Assembly: GCF_014773395.1 (NCBI RefSeq)
Contig: NZ_JACXAF010000013.1
Coordinates: 1-64,000 of the forward strand
Length of the DNA stretch: 64,000 nucleotides
Direction of reading: 5' to 3'
Source: Neiella litorisoli
GTDB lineage: Bacteria; Pseudomonadota; Gammaproteobacteria; Enterobacterales; Neiellaceae
Below the pieces are notes generated by a model that saw only the letters and a list, made by a program, of their open reading frames with translations, was not told the origin of the DNA and ran no database searches. A program made the position numbers and the translations under genes. Shown here piece by piece: positions 1 to 9,403 of the stretch; position 1 is the first letter of the stretch, and the number at the start of each line of letters is the position of its first letter.

Positions 1-93
1 GTGCTGTGGCAAGGATGGCTCAAATTACAAGCCATCCTTGAAGGGTACGAATTAGCCAAGTCTCTTGAACTCTAAGATGTGATCAAGAGACAG
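1..93 (+). mobile_element. Right end of an IS50/Tn5-type (IS4 family) insertion sequence: transposase C-terminus plus terminal repeat
   Basis: Frame 1 is open from the window edge to a TAA at 73-75. Its 24 residues (containing LWQGW, KLQAIL and EGYELAKSL) resemble the last residues of Tn5/IS50 transposase as I recall it (LWEGW, ALQSKLDGF, AAKDL). Overlapping the stop, 75-93 reads AGATGTGATCAAGAGACAG. This differs at one base from the reverse complement of the IS50 inside end, including its GATC Dam site. In IS50 the transposase gene likewise ends just inside this terminus, so protein tail and DNA end support each other. The rest of the element is outside the window. A 9-bp target duplication, if present, would begin at 94. 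Whether the element is intact cannot be judged from here. Confidence 0.82.
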
Positions 94-142
94 GCGTTTG
101 CTGGCTTTTTTGGTATTTGTTATTGAGTACGTGCGATAGAAA

Positions 143-230
143 GCAACTTCCAACTCGGACACGTCGTGAATACTTCCATGTAGACTCTGCCGCAGCATCC
201 CTGCTGCGAAAGGTCCTCGCCGGAAGTTCC
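143..230 (-). repeat. Stem-loop repeat R1a (dispersed family, minus orientation)
   Basis: The outer arms 143-151 and 222-230 pair at 8 of 9 positions. Between them lies the family core (GTCGTGAATACTTCCATGTA) and an inner hairpin around 190-208 (CGCAGCA/TGCTGCG). The core read on the plus strand is the reverse complement of the R1b/R2d type. No coding potential is evident; short open frames here are produced by the repeat. Confidence 0.6.
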
Positions 231-285
231 TTCCTATCTCTCCAAACTGTGCCACGCAGCCAAACAGTCCTCGAGCATCAAAGAG

Positions 286-387
286 GTAGCAAGTTACAGC
301 TTAGTCGTGCTTCAACAAGCATGGATGCTTGTTGTAGAGCGCTCCACGGATGGACTTGAGCGTCACTACTTAGCTGTGACTTGCGAC
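286..387 (+). repeat. Stem-loop repeat R1b (dispersed family, plus orientation)
   Basis: The outer arms 286-304 and 369-387 are imperfectly complementary over 19 bases. Inside is a near-perfect hairpin at 313-334 (10-bp arms CAACAAGCAT/ATGCTTGTTG around GG). It is followed by the core GTAGAGCGCTCCACGGATGG and ACTTGAGCGTCA. The same core recurs at 20820-20850 and four times in 46690-47187, where the arms have different sequences but still pair. Confidence 0.8.
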
Positions 388-545
388 CGACTGCGCTCCG
401 ACTAAACAACTGACAATCTTGAATAAGCGAACCCATTACTGATGAAGTCGCCATAATTTAGCTTCGCATCCGCTTTTTTCTGCCATTTTTCATTCGGTTG
501 GATACAATTAGCGCAAGCACTTTAGAATTTATTCAAGGCTATTTG
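388..545. promoter_or_regulatory. Leader of the msh operon with a possible sigma-70 promoter
   Basis: This is non-coding sequence between the repeat and mshC. A possible -10 (TACAAT, 503-508) lies 17 bases after a weak -35-like CTGCCA (480-485). An AAGG at about 534-537 could act as the ribosome-binding site for the ATG at 546. The promoter match is modest and is offered only as the best candidate I see. Confidence 0.35.
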
Positions 546-1007
546 ATGTCGCCAATTTCTCGCTCCCCACAAAACAATCAAACCGGGTTTACCCTGGTTG
601 AGCTGGTGGTGGTGATCATTGTGCTTGGCGTCATCTCAGTTGTTGCTGCGCCGCGCTTTATTGGCTCGCAAGGGTTTGATGAAATCGCTCTGCGTGATGA
701 AGTCATGCAACGCCTGCGAGCCGTGCAATTAAGCGCCATGAATGGCGTTGCGGCCGACTGTCATGCGCTGGTGATCAATAGTGATGAATTTGGCGTGTCA
801 GTGATGGATGCCGATCCGTGTCCCGGCACGCTTGAGCACGTTACCGACTACAGTCAGACCGGCCTCAGCATTAGCCAAGGCATTTTCGGGTTTGACCGCT
901 TGGGGCGGCCCACTGATAGCTGCAACGGCGGTTGTAACATTGAAATCATCGGCACCACCACCGAAACCATCACCATCGAATCGGAGGGCTTTATTCATGG
1001 TTTATAA
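546..1007 (+). CDS. mshC: MSHA-type pseudopilin MshC
   Basis: A type IV prepilin-like protein of 153 residues. After a short basic leader comes GFTLVE, the prepilin peptidase (PilD) cleavage and methylation site, with the conserved Glu at +5. A hydrophobic assembly helix follows. The C-terminal domain contains several Cys residues (DCHAL, DPCPG, DSCNGGC), as in minor pseudopilins. An upstream in-frame start at 498 would lengthen the leader by 16 residues; I chose ATG 546 because it gives a normal-length leader and has an AAGG upstream. It is the first gene of mshCDOPQ and overlaps mshD by 11 bases. Predicted role: minor pilin or assembly-initiation subunit in the inner membrane. The assignment among minor pilins rests on gene order. 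Confidence 0.82.
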   Translation: MSPISRSPQNNQTGFTLVELVVVIIVLGVISVVAAPRFIGSQGFDEIALRDEVMQRLRAVQLSAMNGVAADCHALVINSDEFGVSVMDADPCPGTLEHVTDYSQTGLSISQGIFGFDRLGRPTDSCNGGCNIEIIGTTTETITIESEGFIHGL

Positions 1008-1557
1008 AGCCCAAAATGGTTTCACTTTGGTTGAAATCGTCATCAGCATCGTCATCATGGCCATTGCGCTGCTGATTGTCACCTCCGTCATGGCGCCGCA
1101 AGCCAGAAATACCGTTGATCCAGTGATGGATGTTAAAGCCGCTGAATTAGCGCAAACCTTATTAAATGAAGCGCTGGCTAAATCGTACGATCACAACTCC
1201 GATCATAACGGCAGCCGCTGGCGCTGTGGCGAGAGCATTGTCGGTCTTACCATTGCCAGTTGCACCACCAGTATCGGCCCCGACATGGTCGGCGGTAGTT
1301 TGGAAAGCCGAACCCAATTTAACGACGTCGATGACTTTGACACCGGCGGCGCATTTTTATCTGGCAACGACCTGTTAAATTCATCCGGCCAAGCCATTGG
1401 TCCGCTCTATCCCAACTTCGCTGCCGCTATCGCAGTCAGTCATGACGCGGCGGCTTTTGATGACTCGGGCACCGATGTCGCCAAGCGAATTGACGTTACT
1501 ATCCGCGGGCCATCGGGTCGAGAACTTGTGTTCTCCGCCTATCGAGGAAATTACTAA
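997..1557 (+). CDS. mshD: MSHA-type pseudopilin MshD
   Basis: A prepilin-like protein of 186 residues starting MVYKAQN, then the GFTLVE cleavage site and a hydrophobic N-terminal helix rich in Ile and Val. The ATG at 997 is preceded by GGAGG (982-986), so the much longer upstream open frame is not used. It begins inside mshC and its TAA shares one base with the ATG of mshO, which suggests translational coupling. Predicted function: minor pilin of the MSH pilus, processed by the prepilin peptidase. Family recognition is strong for type IV pseudopilin; the specific name follows the msh gene order. Confidence 0.82.
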   Translation: MVYKAQNGFTLVEIVISIVIMAIALLIVTSVMAPQARNTVDPVMDVKAAELAQTLLNEALAKSYDHNSDHNGSRWRCGESIVGLTIASCTTSIGPDMVGGSLESRTQFNDVDDFDTGGAFLSGNDLLNSSGQAIGPLYPNFAAAIAVSHDAAAFDDSGTDVAKRIDVTIRGPSGRELVFSAYRGNY

Positions 1558-2375
1558 TGGCTCGCCGAATGCCTGCGATGGGTAGCGCGGCTAGCGCCGG
1601 ATTCACCCTGATGGAATTGGTCGTGGTCATCGTGCTGCTGGGCATTGTGGTGATTGCCACCAGTAACTTTGTCATCACCGGCGTCGAGATTTTTACCCGA
1701 GGCGTTGACCGCCAGAATATGGCCTCAACGGGCCGCTTTGTGGTCGAGCGATTATCGCGTGAAGTGCGCGATGCGGTGCCCGGCAGTGTCACCATTCGCA
1801 ACGACTTGGGGGACTGTTTGGAATTTCGGCCAATCGAAGCGACGCTGTTTTACCTCGATGCGCCCGTCGCACCATTGCCCGCGGCGAGCACAGCCATTGT
1901 TGCCAGCAATACCAGCTATTCGTTTGATAGCTCGGCCAGCAATTATGATGCGATTATCTACCCCCTAGTTCGAGACCACGTATTTAGCGGTAGCGGTAAT
2001 AGTCGAGCGGTGCGCGTGGCGAGTGGTGGCTTGTCTGACAACGGCGATAACACCAGCACCCTGCAATTCAGTGGTAATTTTCAGTTTCCCGAAGGCTCGC
2101 CTGCGCAACGGTTATTTTTGACGCGAACTGTGGTGAGTTATTGTTTGGTCGCCGGCGAGCTATATCGACATACCAGCAGTAACGGCAGCATTACGCCGGG
2201 CGTTGGCGGTGTATTGATGGGGCGAGTGTTTGCCAATGGCATTGGTGAAAACATGTTTGCCATTAGCCAGTCGCAGTTTTCTGGGGTGTCGTTGGTGCAA
2301 GTATTTTTGCGGCTGAATGCCCGTGATGAGGATGTGGTGCTGAATCATGAAATTCATCTCCAGCAAGTCCCATAA
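1557..2375 (+). CDS. mshO: MSHA-type pseudopilin MshO
   Basis: A larger prepilin-like protein (272 residues) with the cleavage motif GFTLMELVVVIV starting near residue 15 after a leader rich in small residues. The N-terminal helix is typical of pseudopilins and is followed by a long Ser/Thr/Asn-rich globular region, resembling PilW/MshO-type minor pilins. The ATG is fused to the mshD stop (TAATG). The end overlaps the start of mshP by 29 bases if mshP starts at 2347. Predicted role: minor pilus subunit, in the periplasm or pilus tip after assembly. Confidence 0.82.
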   Translation: MARRMPAMGSAASAGFTLMELVVVIVLLGIVVIATSNFVITGVEIFTRGVDRQNMASTGRFVVERLSREVRDAVPGSVTIRNDLGDCLEFRPIEATLFYLDAPVAPLPAASTAIVASNTSYSFDSSASNYDAIIYPLVRDHVFSGSGNSRAVRVASGGLSDNGDNTSTLQFSGNFQFPEGSPAQRLFLTRTVVSYCLVAGELYRHTSSNGSITPGVGGVLMGRVFANGIGENMFAISQSQFSGVSLVQVFLRLNARDEDVVLNHEIHLQQVP

Positions 2376-2820
2376 CCTTATGCCGATAGGCAAACAGCGC
2401 GGCGCCAGTTTAATGGTGGCGCTGTTTTTATTGGTGATCTTATCGATGCTGGCCGCGCGCCTGATTAATGTTATTTCAGACAGTTCCCGTAGTGTCGCCG
2501 TTGAAGTGTATGGCACCCGCGCGTTAATGGCGGCGCAAAGCGGCGCCGATTTGGCGTTGGTTAAGTTATTTCCGTTGAACAATGGTTTTGGCGCTGGCTG
2601 CGCTGCGGTGCCAGCCAATGATAACGGCGAGTTTGCTGAAAATGCCGGCTTGCTCCGCTGCTCTGCCACTATTCAATGCCAGCAGCAAGCGCTGCCCGAT
2701 GCCGTTGGCAGTGTGCTCTATACCATCACCGTCACTGGGTTTTGTGCTGGCGGCAGCGGCGAAGAGGCGATCAGAGCAGAGCGAGTGATTGAGCTGGAAG
2801 CCAGAGGAGTGAACCTTTGA
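2347..2820 (+). CDS. mshP: MSHA biogenesis protein MshP (PilX-like)
   Basis: A 157-residue membrane-anchored protein. The N-terminal region reads QRGASLMVALFLLVILSML, a PilX/MshP-type hydrophobic segment that lacks the canonical GFTLxE cleavage site. The start is uncertain: ATG 2347 overlaps mshO by 29 bases, while ATG 2380 (MPIGKQRG) would give a shorter leader typical of the family, and neither has a strong ribosome-binding site. The stop codon at 2818-2820 overlaps the TTG start of mshQ. Predicted role: minor component of MSH pilus assembly. Confidence 0.72.
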   Translation: MKFISSKSHNLMPIGKQRGASLMVALFLLVILSMLAARLINVISDSSRSVAVEVYGTRALMAAQSGADLALVKLFPLNNGFGAGCAAVPANDNGEFAENAGLLRCSATIQCQQQALPDAVGSVLYTITVTGFCAGGSGEEAIRAERVIELEARGVNL

Positions 2821-5800
2821 TCAGACAACTGGCCATATCGCTGGCGTTGTTCACCTTGCTGGTTAGCCATGGCGTGGAAGCCAATAGCTGTGATCAGGTG
2901 CTGGTTAAGGCCTTGCAAGGTGTTCAGGAGCCCAATAACGGTGGCAACGGTGGCGCCTACTTCACCCAGAATAATGACAGTGCCAAGATCCATGATGTGG
3001 GTGGTCAGCAATTTGATTTTGCCCGTGTCAGAGGCTGGCTTGTCAGCCAAGGTTGTAATGACGGCAGTGGCAATGAGTTTCAGTGCCAAATCACAGAGCA
3101 AATTGGGATCAGGGGCAATCCCGCTTGGGATTTGCCGCAAAACAATCAAGCCGACAGTATTAATGCGTACAACGGCATTACCGCCTATTTAGGTGTTCCT
3201 GATTGGCTCGCGCCTTACTTTAGCGCTAACTACTTGGTCCGCACCGAAAGCGTTTATAAACAAATGGATATTGGTGGCACCGTCTATTTGTGGGGGGGCC
3301 GTGATGCCAACCAAAATGATCGCGGATATATTCAGTACAGTATTGACCGAGTGAACCATTACGGCGGCCGATTATCGGTGCCGCCCGGCGATTTGCTGAT
3401 CGCTAAAAGTTTTCAAATTCCCGGTGGATCGTTTGAGCCACAAGGAAATAATCGCCCAACCGGCTGGGATGACTTTATTGATGACATTCCTATGGGAAAT
3501 GCCAGCGGCTTTTTCTCTCAACTAATAGCCACATTGTTTGGCGGTGACGCAGCTGTTTCTCAAGTTGATCGGATTGATTTTGTCTTGGACGCTCTTGATC
3601 GAGGTCTGCAAGTCCCATCGTCTGAAGTAGGAAGCTACGTGGTTTTTGTCTTTGCTGATGGTGATATACCCGATTCATTGGTTGAGTTTCTGTGGCCGCT
3701 AGATCACCCCTCCGCCACCACTCGAATGCGCCTCAATAGCCGTTTGGATATCAACAATTCAGCGGCGCGGATGAATGACTATTCCGGGGCAAAAGCCGAA
3801 TACCTCGTGGTTCATACCAATCAACAGATGACCATTAGTGGTGGCATATTTCGCGGTGCTTTGGTGCAGGCGAATGAGGGCAACAACAATCAGAACATCA
3901 ATCTGGTGATTAACAATAGTCAGGCAACGTTTCATGGCATGGCTTCGGTGGAAGCGGGCTACACCATGAATGCGGGTAATTTTTATTACGAACCAGCTGT
4001 TAAAAACGCTGATTTTGATGACATTTGTGATTCGGTGAGCACCGAAGTGGATTTGTTCATTGATGCCAAAAAAGATACGGCGCTTACCTGCGAAGTGGTC
4101 GATGTGGAATTGCGAGTGGAGCGCGGAGGTAGCACGGTTACTGATTTTGAAGGGGTCGTTAGTCTCAATACCAGCACATCAGAAGGCAGCTGGGTTGGTG
4201 ATGGTTACTCCTTTAATGGTGAGCTAAACAACACCAGTAATGGCAATGGCAGCTATGAGTTTGTTGCTAGTGACAATGGTCAGGTGCTGGTGGGATTCCG
4301 TCATCCGTCGATTGGCACGGTATCAATGGAAATGATCAAAGATACAACGACCTCTGAGCCCGATTCGGTGACCTTTGTGCCCGAAGGGTTGGCGGTAGAA
4401 TTTAATCCTGAATATCCCACCGCCAACGAGCCATTTGAATTAATTGTCAAAGCGGTGAAACCGAACGACTCTGACCCCAGCCAGTGCGTTTCTGATATTA
4501 ACTACGAAGGCACTAAAAACATTGCGTTTGCCATGCGTTATGCCGACTCCGAGCAATCGGTCTTTGTGCCGTTAACGCAAGCGGCCGAGACCATCCCCGA
4601 AGAGGGCAGCGGTACGTTGGTGCGCCAATTGAACTTCGTTCAGGGCGAGTCGGTTCCGCCCCTTGATGATGTCAATTATCGCGATGTTGGTGGCATTGAG
4701 GTGATTGCCAGCGATGAAGATTTTGCCGCCGAGTTTCCAGATCAAGCGCCATTAACTGGCGAAGGCTCGACCATAGTGGTGCCGGCGAGTGTCACCATCT
4801 TGGATGTCCGAACCCAGCTTGATGGCGGCCAGTGTGGTGCAGTTAACTTGCAGGGGACCGCAACCAGTGGTGCCGCCTTCACTGCCGCGGGCGACCCATT
4901 CGTTGCGTTGGTCTCGGGTTTAGTAGCGAATTGCCCGGATTCTGGGGAGCCCAGCGGCAGTGCCTGTGATCCCAATGCGGTTGCTTGCGCTGCACCAAAC
5001 TTTAAAGCGCCAGTGGCTATTTCTGCCGATTTGGATACCCCCAATAAAGGCTCTGATGGCGAGTTTAGTGGCGATCAACCGGCAGAAAACGACTTTGCCA
5101 ATGGTAGTGCCGTTGCCGCCAATTTACGCTATGACGAGGTCGGTAGCATCATCTTGCGATCCGAAGTTGTCGATTATGCCGGTACCGGCATCGATTTCAG
5201 CTCAGAGCTGGTGGTTGGACGATTCTACCCGGCTTACTTAGAGCGCACGATTGATGCTGTTCGAGATCTGCCTAATGCTCAGCCGGGCTGTCTAAACTTG
5301 GCCGCAGGGGAAGACCACTTTTCCTATCTGTCGGCGCCAAATCAACAGCTTAGCTTTGAGCTGGTGGCCCGAGCAAGGGGCGGCGAAGTGACTGAAAATT
5401 ATCATCAAGACGATGATGATCCCGATAATCATTATGCCTTCACCGCCACGGCGCCAAGTTACCTGTTATACGATGACAGCACCGATCTGAGCGCTCGTTT
5501 GCAGGGCTTGCCAGATCCTCTGGTGTGGCAAGATGGCATTGTATTTGTTGAAGATGATGGTTTTACTGTCGATCGCTTATTCACCGCGCAGACACCACTC
5601 ACGTCAATAGAAGACGGGCCGTTTACTCGCCCTGAAATCGGTTTGTCTCTGGAAGGAGGCGATGGCGAGACGTTCAAGCTACAAGATCTGATTTATGACT
5701 GTGGTGGCGCCGCTTGCCCTCAGTTAGCGATTGAATTGCTAGAGGCGCCGATCGCAGAGTTACGCTATGGCCGCTTAAAAGCTGATGATGGGTACAGCCC

Positions 5801-6263
5801 CGATAGCCTAGATTTGCATGTGCCACTACAAGTGGAGTATTGGAATGGCAGTAACTTTGTCGTTAATAGCTGGGACAGTTGCACTGAGTTAGGCTTTGCC
5901 ATGATGTCATTTGATCCACAAAAAGATAACGCTGATGCTATCGACATTGGCAGTGGCTCATCGACCTTGGCGCTGACTCGTGATCGTAGCAGCTATGTTG
6001 GCTCGGGTGGCACAGTGATCACGCAAGATGGTCGCTTGTGGATCCGCTACACGGCGCCAAATGACTCCGGCTCAGCAACGCATTTCGTTGGCGAAGGTGG
6101 CGTGTCGAGCCCAATAAGCCCATGGCCAGAATGGTTGAAATACAATTGGGATGGTGATCAAGGAGCCTCGCCAAGCCCCGGTGATGACGCCAGCGTCAGT
6201 GGTGTTGCAACGTTCGGCCGCACCCGTGGCAGCGATCGGGTGATTTCGCGGCGTGAACTCTAG
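2817..6263 (+). CDS. mshQ: MSHA biogenesis protein MshQ (secreted, DUF6701-type C-terminus)
   Basis: A 1148-residue exported protein. An N-terminal signal peptide (hydrophobic ISLALFTLLVS, then VEA) precedes a long repetitive beta-rich region with many Asn, Gly and Asp residues. The last ~500 residues fit the MshQ/DUF6701 family, ending in the typical pattern WPEWLKYNWDG ... ATFGRTRGSDRVISRREL. The start is TTG: the only sensible ribosome-binding site (AGAGGAG, about 2802-2808) lies 8 bases before it, and the TTG overlaps the mshP stop (TTGA). It is the largest and last msh gene, suggesting a surface or adhesin-like part of the pilus. Its molecular function is not established as far as I know. 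It converges with the next gene with only 6 bases between them. Confidence 0.85.
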   Translation: MIRQLAISLALFTLLVSHGVEANSCDQVLVKALQGVQEPNNGGNGGAYFTQNNDSAKIHDVGGQQFDFARVRGWLVSQGCNDGSGNEFQCQITEQIGIRGNPAWDLPQNNQADSINAYNGITAYLGVPDWLAPYFSANYLVRTESVYKQMDIGGTVYLWGGRDANQNDRGYIQYSIDRVNHYGGRLSVPPGDLLIAKSFQIPGGSFEPQGNNRPTGWDDFIDDIPMGNASGFFSQLIATLFGGDAAVSQVDRIDFVLDALDRGLQVPSSEVGSYVVFVFADGDIPDSLVEFLWPLDHPSATTRMRLNSRLDINNSAARMNDYSGAKAEYLVVHTNQQMTISGGIFRGALVQANEGNNNQNINLVINNSQATFHGMASVEAGYTMNAGNFYYEPAVKNADFDDICDSVSTEVDLFIDAKKDTALTCEVVDVELRVERGGSTVTDFEGVVSLNTSTSEGSWVGDGYSFNGELNNTSNGNGSYEFVASDNGQVLVGFRHPSIGTVSMEMIKDTTTSEPDSVTFVPEGLAVEFNPEYPTANEPFELIVKAVKPNDSDPSQCVSDINYEGTKNIAFAMRYADSEQSVFVPLTQAAETIPEEGSGTLVRQLNFVQGESVPPLDDVNYRDVGGIEVIASDEDFAAEFPDQAPLTGEGSTIVVPASVTILDVRTQLDGGQCGAVNLQGTATSGAAFTAAGDPFVALVSGLVANCPDSGEPSGSACDPNAVACAAPNFKAPVAISADLDTPNKGSDGEFSGDQPAENDFANGSAVAANLRYDEVGSIILRSEVVDYAGTGIDFSSELVVGRFYPAYLERTIDAVRDLPNAQPGCLNLAAGEDHFSYLSAPNQQLSFELVARARGGEVTENYHQDDDDPDNHYAFTATAPSYLLYDDSTDLSARLQGLPDPLVWQDGIVFVEDDGFTVDRLFTAQTPLTSIEDGPFTRPEIGLSLEGGDGETFKLQDLIYDCGGAACPQLAIELLEAPIAELRYGRLKADDGYSPDSLDLHVPLQVEYWNGSNFVVNSWDSCTELGFAMMSFDPQKDNADAIDIGSGSSTLALTRDRSSYVGSGGTVITQDGRLWIRYTAPNDSGSATHFVGEGGVSSPISPWPEWLKYNWDGDQGASPSPGDDASVSGVATFGRTRGSDRVISRREL

Positions 6264-6269
6264 AGCCTG

Positions 6270-6812
6270 TTAATCTCGACAGAACTGACCCCAAATCGGC
6301 GTGATTAAGCTGAGGTAGTCACTCATTGTCATGACCACCGATTCGGTGGTAACGCCGCAGTTGAAGGCAATTTGTTGATTTTGCTGGAGTCGTTCATCGA
6401 GATACATGGGGACATCAATCAGCCCGCCGCCAAAAGGCGGTAATGCGCCTTTTTCTACTCCTGCAATGGCCATCAACTCGTCGTTTGAGGCAAAACGAAG
6501 TTTCTGGCAGCCAAGAAAGCGTCGTACTTTTTGCGAGTCCACTTGCTGATCGGCGGGCACCACAATCATGGCAAAATCACCCTGATGAAACGAATTTGCC
6601 GTGTAACGGCTGCGAAATAGCAAACTCTTGCCACCCAGAGTCATCGGTAATTGCCGTTCTTTGGCACTCTGCTCACAGGTGCTGGCGGCGCTATGGCGCT
6701 GTTGTTGGTGGGGAATTTGGTGCTGGTCTAGCAAGGTCAGGATTTGCAAGCCAATTGGTGTCATTTGTGGTGTTAAATTTGCGTCAAAAAAATCATCATC
6801 TGCCAACATCAT
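6270..6812 (-). CDS. YbaK/ProX-type aminoacyl-tRNA deacylase domain protein
   Basis: About 180 residues carrying a YbaK/EbsC editing domain. Visible are the conserved Lys in GGKSLLFR, the MIVVPAD strand, KVRRFLGCQKLRFAS, and the loop GALPPFGGG followed by VPMYLDE. Relatives hydrolyse mischarged tRNA (Cys- or Ala-tRNAPro); the substrate here is unknown. The start is uncertain: the frame runs into the 5' end of mreB, with ATGs at 6812, 6809 and 6764 and a longer option at 6926. None has a clear ribosome-binding site; a 164-180 residue product fits the family. Divergent from mreB, with which it shares the 6813-6951 control region, and convergent with mshQ. Confidence 0.8.
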   Translation of the reverse strand: MMLADDDFFDANLTPQMTPIGLQILTLLDQHQIPHQQQRHSAASTCEQSAKERQLPMTLGGKSLLFRSRYTANSFHQGDFAMIVVPADQQVDSQKVRRFLGCQKLRFASNDELMAIAGVEKGALPPFGGGLIDVPMYLDERLQQNQQIAFNCGVTTESVVMTMSDYLSLITPIWGQFCRD

Positions 6813-6921
6813 GACAGATTTTTGTGGTCTTGTTGTGGTTTTACCATTTAATGGCTGAATTAAGTGGTTGCTTGCTTGTCGAAGCCCTAGGGCATTGGTA
6901 AAGTTAGCCCGTTTAATTTGA

Positions 6922-7995
<1,074 letters not shown>

Positions 7996-8015
7996 TCGTC
8001 GCTGGTAATCGCCCA

Positions 8016-8900
8016 ATGAATCCTATTTTTGGTCGGGGCCCATCGCTCCAGCTTCGTTTGATATTGGCCGTTATCACGGCCATTCTGCTGGCGTACCTCG
8101 ACCGAAATTTTGCCTATATTGCCCAAGTCCGCGGCTACCTGAGCACTGCAGTCAGCCCTATCTATTACGTTGCCAATTTGCCCGAACAAGTACTGACCGA
8201 AGTGGGTGATGTCCTCAAGACCCGTTACACCTTGCGCAAAGAAAATGCCCAGTTGCGAGAGCAGGCCCGTCTCGATGCCGGCAAGCTGCAGATGTTGGCG
8301 CAGTTGAAGCGTGAGAACAATCGTCTGCGCGCCCTATTGGGCTCACCGGTGCAGCAGGATGCCCGCAAAATGGTGACCGAAGTCATTGCGGTGGAAAGTG
8401 ATCCGTACCGCTACCGCGTGCTGATCGACAAAGGCAGCAAAGACGGCACCTATATTGGTCAGCCGGTGCTTGATGACAACGGTGTTGTCGGACAAATTGA
8501 TGAGGTCGGTTACAGCACCAGCCGAGTGTTGTTGATTGCTGACTTGAGTCATGCCCTGCCGATTCGGATTAGTCGTAATGACACCCGTAGTATTGCGCTG
8601 GGGATTGGGGCGCTGGACAAAATGGAGCTGCAACATGTGCCCCACAGCGCCGATATTCGAGAAGGCGACTTGGCCATTACTTCGGGTCTTGGCGGTCGTT
8701 TTCCTGAAGGCTATCCGGTGGCGCGGGTGATATCGGCTAACTTTGATGAAAGCTTACCGTTTGCCGAGATCGTGGTGCAGCCAATTGCAGCACTCGACCG
8801 ACTGCGTTATTTGTTGCTGGTGTGGCCTGCCGAGCACGATCAAGAGCCTGTAACCAAGGCTGATTCTGCCGCCGAGCAAGTGGCAGAGGAGGGCAGCTGA
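8016..8900 (+). CDS. mreC: Rod-shape determining protein MreC
   Basis: A 294-residue bitopic inner-membrane protein. One transmembrane helix lies near residues 11-27 (LRLILAVITAILLAYL). A coiled coil follows at about 70-110 (RKENAQLREQ, LKRENNRLRALLG), then the two beta-barrel periplasmic domain (GSKDGTYIGQPVLDD, ITSGLGGRFPEGYPVARV). MreC links MreB filaments to PBP2/RodA. The stop overlaps the mreD start by one base (TGATG), implying coupled translation. Confidence 0.96.
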   Translation: MNPIFGRGPSLQLRLILAVITAILLAYLDRNFAYIAQVRGYLSTAVSPIYYVANLPEQVLTEVGDVLKTRYTLRKENAQLREQARLDAGKLQMLAQLKRENNRLRALLGSPVQQDARKMVTEVIAVESDPYRYRVLIDKGSKDGTYIGQPVLDDNGVVGQIDEVGYSTSRVLLIADLSHALPIRISRNDTRSIALGIGALDKMELQHVPHSADIREGDLAITSGLGGRFPEGYPVARVISANFDESLPFAEIVVQPIAALDRLRYLLLVWPAEHDQEPVTKADSAAEQVAEEGS

Positions 8901-9373
8901 TGCGCGCACGTCTTTGGTTGGCTCTGACCTTGTTGGTGGCGTTGATTGCGGCGGTGATGCCGGTGCCTGCCTGGATTCAAGATTTTCGACCGGATTGGTT
9001 GTTGCTGGTACTGGGGTATTGGGCGCTGGCGTTACCCAACCGAGTGAATGTCGGCACAGCTTGGAGCTTTGGCCTGATTCTGGATATTTTGCAGGGCGCT
9101 GTACTCGGCGCTAATGCGCTGGCGCTCAGCGTGGTGATTTATGTGCTGGCGCTGCATTTCCAGAAAATACGCAATTTCTCGGTGTGGCAGCAGGCAATTA
9201 TCATTTCGCTGCTATCCATCATGGTCAAATTGTTGAGCTACTGGATGAGCTATCTGGCCTACGATATAGACTTTAATGAGCAGCAACTGTGGGGCGCGCT
9301 GATTAACTTTTTGTTGTGGCCTTGGCTGTTTTATTTGATGCGGCGCTATCGCCGTCATTTCAGAATACGCTAA
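8900..9373 (+). CDS. mreD: Rod-shape determining protein MreD
   Basis: A 157-residue polytopic membrane protein with about five hydrophobic segments and a basic C-terminus (RRYRRHFRIR), matching MreD in length and topology. It works with MreC and RodA in the elongasome. The ATG overlaps the mreC stop. It is the third gene of the mre operon; maf follows after 30 bases and is probably co-transcribed. Confidence 0.94.
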   Translation: MRARLWLALTLLVALIAAVMPVPAWIQDFRPDWLLLVLGYWALALPNRVNVGTAWSFGLILDILQGAVLGANALALSVVIYVLALHFQKIRNFSVWQQAIIISLLSIMVKLLSYWMSYLAYDIDFNEQQLWGALINFLLWPWLFYLMRRYRRHFRIR

Positions 9374-9403
9374 TCTACTGAATACGCGTTTGCGGATATC
9401 GCC

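Noticed and set aside
117-359. Plus-strand frame of 80 residues near the window start
   Set aside because: Covers repeats R1a and R1b and shows no recognisable protein pattern.
808-996. N-terminal extension of mshD
   Set aside because: The frame is open back to 808 but overlaps mshC; the prepilin leader and GGAGG support ATG 997.
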